Below are positions 1 to 4,508 of a stretch of DNA of 5,353 nt, piece after piece (position 1 is the stretch's first letter; every line of letters starts with the position of its first letter). The DNA is taken from contig DDFO01000014.1 of assembly GCA_002337215.1 (NCBI GenBank), forward strand, positions 53,097 to 58,449. Direction: 5' to 3'. Made by a program: the position numbers and the translations under genes. The DNA comes from Phycisphaerales bacterium UBA1926 (GTDB lineage: Bacteria > Planctomycetota > Phycisphaerae > Phycisphaerales > UBA1924). The notes under the pieces are model-generated. The model was not told the DNA's origin. It was given only the letters and a program-made list of their open reading frames with translations, and did not search any database.

Positions 1-148
1 CGACATCCTCGACCTCGCCGACATCGGCGCGTTCATCAACGCGTTCCTCTCGATGGATCCGGTCGCCGATGTCGCCACGCCGCTTGGTGTGTGGGACCTC
101 GCGGATGTCGGACAATTCGTCGAGTCATTCCAAGCCGGGTGCCCGTAA
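1..148 (+). CDS. C-terminal end of a secreted protein with a GC-type dockerin-like anchor domain (5' partial)
   Basis: Only the last 48 residues are present; the reading frame enters from the left edge (first full codon at position 2) and stops at TAA 146-148. Two similar segments are visible, DLADIGAFINAF and DLADVGQFVESF, each an acidic turn followed by an amphipathic helix, and the protein ends in AGCP. This duplicated layout with a terminal Gly-Cys-Pro resembles the C-terminal dockerin-like domains found on many exported planctomycete proteins, where the tail is thought to serve in sorting or anchoring at the cell surface. The linker before the second helix reads ADVATPLGVWD instead of the usual Asp/Asn-Gly-rich calcium loop, so calcium binding by that repeat may be weakened. 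The body of the protein, and hence its function, lies outside the window. The gene converges on the amidohydrolase gene with 24 nt between stop codons. The reading frame is near certain; the family name is recognised from memory of the pattern. Confidence 0.75.
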   Translation, partial: DILDLADIGAFINAFLSMDPVADVATPLGVWDLADVGQFVESFQAGCP

Positions 149-172
149 AAGGCGTCGCGGTGCGAATTACGC
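147..172 (-). terminator. Possible weak intrinsic terminator between convergent genes
   Basis: A short hairpin lies in the gap between the two stop codons: inner stem TCGC/GCGA (155-158 with 162-165, loop GGT) and outer stem GCG/CGC (152-154 with 170-172), with four unpaired bases on one side. Read on the - strand it is followed by CC and then TTTT, so it could end the amidohydrolase transcript. The stem is short and interrupted and the T tract is brief, so this is a weak call. On the + strand there is no T tract after it. Confidence 0.25.
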
Positions 173-1495
173 TCAAGAGAAACATGCCCACGCCTCCCCT
201 TCCGTGATCGCCTCCCCGAGCCCGATCGCCTCCCCCGCCCCCATCCCCACGCGCTGCCGCTCGACCGCCGCCTGCACCGAGTCCCCGGGGTCGGGCCGCA
301 CGATCGGGGTATCACTCCCAAAGATCAACCCCCGCCCCGGCTCGCACCCCGCGTCGATCAGCGACCGCAGCGGCAGCACGCGATCCAGCCGATCGGGAAC
401 CGCCCGCCGCAACGCCTCGATGTCGTACAGCAAATGGCAAGGCTGCACGGAGCAGATCACCCCAAGATCCGCGAACCGACGCACATCCGCCTCGTCGATC
501 AACTCTGCGTGCTCGATCCGGAACCCCGGAGTCTTCGGGCGGACCCTCTCGATCGCGTCCAGCACCGCGCGCACGGCCGCGTCCCCGATCGCGTGCGCCG
601 CCATCGGCACACCCGACCCGTCGCACCGTCGCACCGCCTCCTCGATCTCGTCGGGCGACATCATCGCGACGCCCCGCGGCTTCCCGGGCAGCCCCCGTTC
701 GAGCGCATCCGCATAGTCGTGCAGCATCCACGCCGTCCGGCTGTTCAGCGTCCCGTCCACGAAGATCTTCCCGCCCCCGAGCCGAACGCGATCGGTCTCC
801 CACTCGCCCCGCGATGACACGACGTCTCCCAGGTCCTCGACGAGCGGCCAGAGCACAACGTCGATCGGAAGCCCGCCAAGAAACTCCCCGCCGGCGCCCC
901 CGTCGAGCGTTCGCAGCTCGGGGCCCAACCATGCCTGCGCTTTCAGATCGTGCACCTCTGCGAACCCGAACCCCGCGAGCGAACGGATCGCCTCGGCGAG
1001 CAATCCGCGGTTGCGCAGCCCCTCGCCGCCGATCACGGCGTCCCACACGCGGATCGCCGCACGCTCGTACACAACGCCCGTCAGCCCGCCGCCCGCGTCC
1101 CGACCGATGATCGCGCCGGGGCCGTCCGGCGTATCCCGATCGATCCCCGCGATCCGCAGCGCCGCCGAGTTCGCCATCAACGCGTGGTAATCGAAGCACC
1201 ATGCGCAGCACGCACGCTCACCGGTCACGCGATCCAACGCGTCGAGGCCAGGCCACGCCGACCCCGTCGCGTCGAGCGCCCAAACCTCGGGACGCGCGCC
1301 ACCCGCAAGCAACGGCCTCGCCGATCCCGGCTCTTGTGCAACCCGACCCGCGATCCGGTCGAGCATCTCGCCGCCGGAGGCGCACGATTCGAGACCGACC
1401 ATCGAGAGACTCAGGCCGTGCTGGGCGATATGGGCGTGCGCCTCGCGGAGCCTCGCCCCGTCCCGTGGCGTGTATGCGCTCTTCGGCAACTCCAT
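173..1495 (-). CDS. Compact YtcJ-like amidohydrolase (Amidohydro_3 type, metal-dependent)
   Basis: The 440-residue product belongs to the amidohydrolase superfamily, closest in motif style to YtcJ and N-substituted formamide deformylase; such enzymes hydrolyse C-N bonds of amides or related compounds, and the substrate here is unknown. Visible motifs in order: His-Ala-His metal motif (residues 20-22), NSAALRIAGID (109-119), GLTGVVYE (137-144), GGKIFVDGTLNSRTAW (241-256, with K243 a candidate bridging or metal ligand), AAHAIGD (299-305), RIEHAEL (326-332) and FGSDTPI (392-398, catalytic Asp 395). The catalytic barrel is therefore complete. Unusually, the protein begins only about 19 residues before the first metal motif and ends about 45 residues after the catalytic Asp, whereas typical members (roughly 500-550 residues) carry an N-terminal segment and a C-terminal extension that together form a small beta-sandwich. 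No signal peptide is seen, so a cytoplasmic location is likely. The start is fixed: an in-frame TAA, the stop of the upstream gene, lies 9 nt before the ATG. There is no good Shine-Dalgarno in that gap, so translational coupling to the upstream gene is likely. Confidence 0.88.
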   Translation of the reverse strand: MELPKSAYTPRDGARLREAHAHIAQHGLSLSMVGLESCASGGEMLDRIAGRVAQEPGSARPLLAGGARPEVWALDATGSAWPGLDALDRVTGERACCAWCFDYHALMANSAALRIAGIDRDTPDGPGAIIGRDAGGGLTGVVYERAAIRVWDAVIGGEGLRNRGLLAEAIRSLAGFGFAEVHDLKAQAWLGPELRTLDGGAGGEFLGGLPIDVVLWPLVEDLGDVVSSRGEWETDRVRLGGGKIFVDGTLNSRTAWMLHDYADALERGLPGKPRGVAMMSPDEIEEAVRRCDGSGVPMAAHAIGDAAVRAVLDAIERVRPKTPGFRIEHAELIDEADVRRFADLGVICSVQPCHLLYDIEALRRAVPDRLDRVLPLRSLIDAGCEPGRGLIFGSDTPIVRPDPGDSVQAAVERQRVGMGAGEAIGLGEAITEGEAWACFS

Positions 1496-1504
1496 CCCGG
1501 CAGC

Positions 1505-2155
1505 TTACCCGACCTCGTCCTCGCCCTCGCCCAGTCCATCCGCCAGCAGCGCGCCCACAACCTTGTGCGCCTGCTCAAGGCTCTCGATCTCACGCGGCCA
1601 CTCCACACGGATCACACCCACGCGTGTGCGCACATCCATGCCGATCGGATCGACCCCGACGCACACGCCCTCCTCGGGCTTCACGCCCGTCAGCAGCCGG
1701 GTGACCTCGCGCAGCCGATCGCGGTCCGCGTTGAGCGTGCGCACGAGCGCGGGCTCATCCGCTCGCAGTGGGTTTGCACCCAGCAGTTCGTCGCCGCTGA
1801 ACACCTCGCCCTTCCACTTCACCGACTCGACACGCGCCTTGAACCAATCCACCGAGCCCGCGTCCCCGTGATAGGCCTGGTGCCTGTCTTTCACCTCGTC
1901 GAACCGCACGGCGAACAACGACGACTCAAGCAGCAGCCCCATCTCGTCGAACCCGTCGTCGGGCACCGAGAGCACCGCGTTCTCGGCCTCGTCTTCGCCG
2001 CACGGGTACACCACCGAGCCGTCCCGCCCGTCGATCACGAACCGCGTCGGCACGGCCCGGTCCCCGATCCGGAGCACGCCCTTGCTGTACCGGCGGATGT
2101 GACGCCGAGCCTCGGCCCACGCCCCGCCCCGCTGCTCGTCCTTGTCGTTCGTCAT
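1505..2155 (-). CDS. Split-barrel/DUF2470 (HugZ-like) protein
   Basis: The product is 216 residues. The first part (about residues 15-120) reads like a pyridoxamine-5'-phosphate-oxidase-type split barrel: GVLRIGDRAVPTRFVID, then a beta strand at GSVVYP, and later ARVESVKWKGEVFS. The C-terminal part (about 130-205) resembles DUF2470, with an EPALVRTLNADR helix (134-145), the characteristic VDPIGMDVR turn (168-176) and a closing strand VIRVEWP (181-187). The same two-domain order occurs in HugZ-type haem-degrading or haem-binding proteins and in plant relatives. The usual His-rich H-N-x-D-H helix is here L-N-A-D-R, so haem use should not be assumed. The frame stays open far upstream only because of base composition; I chose the ATG at 2155 because a purine-rich AGAGAGAA lies about 8 nt before it and the hydrophilic N-terminus is reasonable. 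An upstream ATG at 2209 is possible but lacks a ribosome site. It is probably the first gene of a two-gene unit with the amidohydrolase. No convincing sigma70-type promoter was seen in 2156-2258. The gene itself is solid; the family assignment is by motif and is moderate. Confidence 0.72.
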   Translation of the reverse strand: MTNDKDEQRGGAWAEARRHIRRYSKGVLRIGDRAVPTRFVIDGRDGSVVYPCGEDEAENAVLSVPDDGFDEMGLLLESSLFAVRFDEVKDRHQAYHGDAGSVDWFKARVESVKWKGEVFSGDELLGANPLRADEPALVRTLNADRDRLREVTRLLTGVKPEEGVCVGVDPIGMDVRTRVGVIRVEWPREIESLEQAHKVVGALLADGLGEGEDEVG

Positions 2156-2258
2156 GCCGGTATTCTCTCTCGCTCGGCACGCGGCCGTCCAGCAACGATC
2201 GGGAGGCATTTGCCGACCGGATGCACATTCGACGGCGCGACCGGCCAATCGGGCGCAG

Positions 2259-2291
2259 AAAAAAGGGAGCCGGCCTGAATGACCAGCCCCC
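2259..2291 (-). terminator. Intrinsic terminator of the histone H1-like gene
   Basis: On the - strand an 11-bp stem (arms at + positions 2281-2291 and 2265-2275, loop 2276-2280) is mostly G-C with three G-U wobbles, and is followed directly by six T residues (the A tract at 2259-2264). This is a textbook Rho-independent terminator. It lies about 105 nt beyond the H1-like stop codon and about 103 nt before the start of the DUF2470 gene, so it separates the two transcripts. Confidence 0.8.
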
Positions 2292-2307
2292 GTTTTGGGT
2301 ATTTGGT

Positions 2308-2326
2308 GCCGACGGGTTTCGTCGGC
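2308..2326. other. Short perfect hairpin in the 3' untranslated region of the H1-like gene
   Basis: A 7-bp perfect stem, GCCGACG (2308-2314) with CGTCGGC (2320-2326), closes a five-base loop GGTTT. It lies between the H1-like stop codon and the strong terminator. It has no T tract on either strand, so it is probably an RNA structure in the 3' untranslated region, either stabilising or simply fortuitous, rather than a second terminator. Confidence 0.4.
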
Positions 2327-2396
2327 GGTGTCTGCTGACCTGAGCACCGAGGATATCAGCGGGACTCCGCCCGACCCCGGCACCAATTTGTGGGGG

Positions 2397-2783
2397 TCAG
2401 AGGCGGGTGGCCTTACGGCGAGTCGCCTTCTTGCGGGTCGACTTTTTCTTGGTGGCCTTCTTCTTGGCGGCCTTCTTGGTCGCCTTCTTCTTGGTGGCCT
2501 TCTTCTTCGTCGCCTTCTTCTTGGCAGCCTTCTTGGTCGCCTTCTTCTTCGTTGCCTTCTTCTTGGTCGCCTTCTTGCGCGTTGCCTTCTTCTTGGTCGC
2601 CTTCTTCTTGGCGGCCTTCTTGGTGGCTTTCTTCTTGGTCGCCTTCTTCTTGGCGGCCTTCTTGCGCGTCGCCTTCTTGGCAACCTTCTTCTTCGCGACC
2701 TTCTTCTTGGCGGCCTTCTTCTTGGTCGCCTTCTTCGCGGCTTTCTTCTTGGTCGCTTTCTTCTTCGCAGCCTTCTTGGCCAT
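2397..2783 (-). CDS. Histone H1-like lysine/alanine-rich repeat protein
   Basis: The 128-residue product consists almost entirely of Lys, Ala and Thr with a few Arg and Val, arranged as KKKAT/KKAAK units from the start (MAKKAAKKKA) to a more Arg-rich end (STRKKATRRKATRL). It matches the tails of eukaryotic histone H1, chlamydial Hc1/Hc2 and the C-terminal arms of some bacterial HU proteins. Such tails bind DNA non-specifically and compact the nucleoid. There is no globular domain: the whole protein is tail, presumably disordered in solution. The start is well supported by GAGGAG seven nt upstream; an in-frame ATG 32 codons further upstream would add non-repetitive residues without a comparable ribosome site. 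The gene appears monocistronic, with a divergent intergenic region on one side and an intrinsic terminator on the other. Lysine is encoded overwhelmingly by AAG, as expected in a GC-rich genome. The 15-bp repeat period makes its length prone to change by slippage. The class is clear; the exact role in chromatin is inferred. Confidence 0.88.
   Translation of the reverse strand: MAKKAAKKKATKKKAAKKATKKKAAKKKVAKKKVAKKATRKKAAKKKATKKKATKKAAKKKATKKKATRKKATKKKATKKKATKKAAKKKATKKKATKKKATKKAAKKKATKKKSTRKKATRRKATRL
2403..2780 (-). repeat. Degenerate 15-bp tandem repeat encoding Lys-Lys-Lys-Ala-Thr pentads
   Basis: The H1-like coding sequence is built from degenerate 15-bp units. On the + strand they read approximately GTCGCCTTCTTCTTG, giving nearly uninterrupted CTTCTT blocks. 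Some units are shortened to 12 bp (KKAA or KKAT) and some have AGG/CGC-type substitutions that change Lys or Thr to Arg or Val. The strand is strongly skewed, pyrimidine-rich on + and purine-rich on -. Confidence 0.85.
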
Positions 2784-2790
2784 AGCAGTG

Positions 2791-2796
2791 CTCCTC
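2791..2796 (-). promoter_or_regulatory. Shine-Dalgarno site of the H1-like gene
   Basis: GAGGAG on the - strand lies seven nt before the ATG at 2783. It is the best ribosome-binding site in the window and decides the start MAKKAAKK over the longer in-frame alternative beginning at 2879. Confidence 0.8.
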
Positions 2797-2812
2797 GGTG
2801 TGTGACTCAGCA

Positions 2813-2930
2813 TCATGCGACACGGACGATCACGCGCAACCCACGCACGTGCGCCCACAACTGGCTCTATCGGAGCCAAGTGAAGCGACGCTTGAGCAAA
2901 CCACGCGCTTCATGCGACGCGTCATGCGGA
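2813..2930. repeat. Three direct copies of TCATGCG in the divergent intergenic region
   Basis: TCATGCG occurs at 2813-2819, 2910-2916 and 2922-2928. The first two extend to TCATGCGAC, and the last two are 12 bp apart with the palindrome ACGCGT between them. The last copy abuts a candidate -10 element for the H1-like gene. This arrangement could be a binding site for a regulator, but three short copies could also arise by chance in this GC-rich, CGCG-rich stretch. Confidence 0.35.
2862..2878. other. Small hairpin in the H1-like gene leader
   Basis: A 6-bp perfect stem, TGGCTC (2862-2867) with GAGCCA (2873-2878), closes a TATCG loop. It sits about 80-95 nt upstream of the H1-like start, inside its leader if transcription begins near 2922 or further upstream. 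A 10-bp palindrome CGCACGTGCG follows at 2844-2853. Neither sequesters the GAGGAG site in any obvious way. Confidence 0.3.
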
Positions 2931-2957
2931 ACATACCGATTTTTGTGCGCTCTGCAA
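2930..2957 (-). promoter_or_regulatory. Candidate sigma70-type promoter for the H1-like gene
   Basis: On the - strand TTGCAG (2952-2957) and TATGTT (2930-2935) are separated by 16 nt that include an A5 tract. The matches to consensus are partial (3 of 6 and 4 of 6). The position would give a leader of about 140 nt. It is the best match I found in this intergenic region for the - strand, but GC-rich planctomycetes often use weak elements, so this is tentative. Confidence 0.25.
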
Positions 2958-3028
2958 CCTCGCGAAGGCATTGCGACGCGCGCCCTGCACAGCGCGTTCC
3001 GCGCGCACGCAACACCGGATCATCGTTG

Positions 3029-3061
3029 ACGCGCACATGCGCGTGCGCTGCGCTGCGCAGC
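3029..3061. other. Two adjacent perfect GC-rich hairpins upstream of the M16 gene
   Basis: ACGCGC (3029-3034) pairs with GCGCGT (3039-3044) around an ACAT loop, and two nt later GCTGCG (3047-3052) pairs with CGCAGC (3056-3061) around CTG. Both stems are 6 bp and perfect. There is no T tract, so they are not typical intrinsic terminators. They could form in the M16 leader or mark a protein-binding site; chance formation in alternating GC sequence is also possible. Confidence 0.35.
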
Positions 3062-3247
3062 ATCGCGCACACACTCGTGAAGATTGAGTCGACGCCGCGA
3101 CAACAACGCAATGCCCCCATCTTCGCGAACGATCGCCGCACGTTCGATGCGATATCGTGCGCGTTCACCGCGCAGTGTTTCCACAACGAGTACGATCGCG
3201 CGTCGCGCGCACACGACGAATACACTCCGCGCACGCACCACGATTGC

Positions 3248-3253
3248 GAAGGA
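3248..3253 (+). promoter_or_regulatory. Ribosome-binding site deciding the M16 start
   Basis: GAAGGA lies four nt before the ATG at 3258. The frame is open for 58 further codons upstream, but those codons encode low-complexity Arg/Thr/Ser sequence with no family similarity, while family-like sequence begins within about ten residues of this ATG (TTTTLDCGATLVVEKN). Confidence 0.65.
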
Positions 3254-3257
3254 AACG

Positions 3258-4499
3258 ATGCCAACGATCACCACAACCACACTCGACTGCGGCGCGACAC
3301 TCGTCGTCGAAAAAAATTTTGCGGTTCAGTCACTTGCGCTGCATTTTTTGATCCCTGTTGGCGATGCGCACGACCCGATCGCGCACGAAGGCCGCGCGCC
3401 GATGTGGAGCGAGCTGCTCCTGCGCGGCGCGGGCGACCTCGATTCGCGCGCACAAGCCGACGCGTTCGACATGCTCGGCGCGACGCGCTCGACCAACAAC
3501 ACGCGCCTCTACACCAAGCTCGCATCGACGATGCTCGCGGACCGGTTCGATGATGCGAGCGCCCTGCTCGCCGACACAATCCGCCGCCCGCGATTCGAGC
3601 AGGCGTCGTTCGACGCGTCGCGCGAACTCTGCCTGCAGTCTCTCGCATCACTCGCCGACGATCCGCAGGAACGATGCGTCCTCGGCGCGAGAGCGAAGCA
3701 CTATCCCTCGCCCCTGAACCGCTCGGGGATGGGCACAGAGGCAGGCCTCGCCTCGCTCACACGCGATGGGCTCGCCGCCGATTGGTCGCGGTTCGCACAG
3801 CCGGACGGCGCGATCCTCGCGATCGCGGGCAACATCGACCCCGCGCACGCGGCCGACCGCCTCAACGACTTACTCAACGGTTGGTCGGGCGATCGCGCGA
3901 CGATGGAGACCGGCGCCGACGCGCCCCGCGGCTACCACCACGAGCATGACGACGCGCAGCAGGTCCAGATCATCGTCGTCCACGACGCGCCGCGCGAGCC
4001 CAGCGCCGATGTCGCGCTCGAACGCGTCCTCATCGGCGTGCTCAGCGGCGGCATGTCGAGCCGGCTGTTCACCGAGGTCCGCGAGAAGCGGGGCCTGTGC
4101 TACTCGGTCAACGCGTCCTACTCGCCGACGAAGGAGACGGGGACCGTGACCGCCTACGTCGGGACCACGCCCGAGCGCGCGCAGGAGTCCCTTGATGTCC
4201 TCTGCGCCGAGCTCCACCGGATCAACGGAGAGGCCCCGATCACCCGCGAGGAGTTCGACCGCGCCGTCAACGGCATCAAGAGCCGGATCGTGTTTAGCGG
4301 CGAATCGACCCGAGGCCGCGCGGCCTCGCTCGCGGCGGATCTCCACAACCGCGGTTCGGCTCGCTCGCTCGATGAGATCGCCGCCCAGATCGACGCTGTG
4401 ACGCTCGAGTCGCTCAATGCGTACGCCGCGAGCCGGTCGCTCGGGACACTGACGATTCAGACCGTCGGTCCGACCCCTTTGACGCCCCCCGCCCCCTAA
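3258..4499 (+). CDS. M16-family (insulinase/processing-peptidase-like) protein lacking the zinc site
   Basis: The 413-residue product has the length and two-lobed layout of M16B peptidases. The N-terminal lobe opens with LDCGATLVVEKN (9-20) and SLALHFLIPVGDAHDP (25-40); the first lobe closes with AILAIAGNIDP (185-195); the second lobe carries the conserved SSRLFTEVREKRGLCYSV stretch (267-284). Active members bind zinc through HxxEH plus a downstream Glu. Here the aligned segment reads P-M-W-S-E (48-52) within GRAPMWSELLLRG, and the helix expected to supply the third ligand reads CLQSLASLADDP (125-136) instead of the usual VLEEI. All ligands thus appear to be missing. The Arg/Tyr pair that holds substrate in M16 enzymes is kept (R275 and Y282, the seven-residue spacing seen in insulysin). 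Known M16B heterodimers split these roles between a zinc subunit and an R/Y subunit, so this is probably the R/Y, non-catalytic subunit; no partner is visible here. There is no clear signal peptide. The permease gene follows in the same frame after 9 nt, implying one operon. The first part of the gene is richer in GCGC steps than the rest. Confidence 0.88.
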   Translation: MPTITTTTLDCGATLVVEKNFAVQSLALHFLIPVGDAHDPIAHEGRAPMWSELLLRGAGDLDSRAQADAFDMLGATRSTNNTRLYTKLASTMLADRFDDASALLADTIRRPRFEQASFDASRELCLQSLASLADDPQERCVLGARAKHYPSPLNRSGMGTEAGLASLTRDGLAADWSRFAQPDGAILAIAGNIDPAHAADRLNDLLNGWSGDRATMETGADAPRGYHHEHDDAQQVQIIVVHDAPREPSADVALERVLIGVLSGGMSSRLFTEVREKRGLCYSVNASYSPTKETGTVTAYVGTTPERAQESLDVLCAELHRINGEAPITREEFDRAVNGIKSRIVFSGESTRGRAASLAADLHNRGSARSLDEIAAQIDAVTLESLNAYAASRSLGTLTIQTVGPTPLTPPAP

Positions 4500-4508
4500 A
4501 CTCGCCGC

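Larger units (their letters stand above)
2784..3257. other. Divergent intergenic region without a convincing gene
   Basis: This 474-nt stretch lies between the start codons of the divergently transcribed H1-like and M16 genes. The open frames crossing it translate to Arg/Cys/His/Thr-rich sequence with no domain, no ribosome site and no hydrophobic periodicity, so I do not call a gene. It holds the H1-like ribosome site and leader hairpin, a possible H1-like promoter, three TCATGCG copies, paired hairpins at 3029-3061, and many GCGC/CGCG steps including a 5-bp hairpin at 3198-3210 (GCGCG, loop TCG, CGCGC). No clear + strand promoter for the M16 gene could be identified, although it should lie here. 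Confidence 0.6.

Noticed and set aside
950..2278. Long + strand open frame (442 codons) across the amidohydrolase and DUF2470 genes
   Set aside because: It is antisense to two genes with clear family motifs, and its product is an Arg/His/Pro-rich composition typical of GC-rich antisense frames.
2156..2683. Upstream extension of the DUF2470 gene through the intergenic region and the H1-like gene
   Set aside because: The frame is open but would cross the terminator and read the H1-like gene out of frame as Arg/Pro repeats; the ATG at 2155 fits the family better.
2400..2783. CTTCTT-rich repeats as a CRISPR array or minisatellite without coding function
   Set aside because: There are no unique spacers between conserved repeats, and the units are translated in frame into a known type of lysine-rich protein.
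2407..2805. + strand frame encoding Val-Ala-Phe-Phe-Leu repeats that look like membrane segments
   Set aside because: It is the mirror of the lysine-rich repeats; the opposite strand has the GAGGAG ribosome site, a sensible start and an intrinsic terminator.
3084..3257. N-terminal extension of the M16 protein by 58 residues
   Set aside because: The extension is low-complexity Arg/Thr/Ser, not a signal peptide, while GAAGGA precedes the ATG at 3258 and family similarity begins just after it.
2830..3264. - strand 144-codon open frame in the divergent intergenic region
   Set aside because: Its product is Cys/Arg/Ser-rich without recognisable pattern, it overlaps the M16 start, and no ribosome site supports it.
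3310..3320. A7T4 tract near the start of the M16 gene as a programmed frameshift site
   Set aside because: The heptamer A AAA AAT is in the right phase for -1 slippage, but the -1 frame gives Arg-rich nonsense-like sequence and the zero frame continues with normal family motifs.
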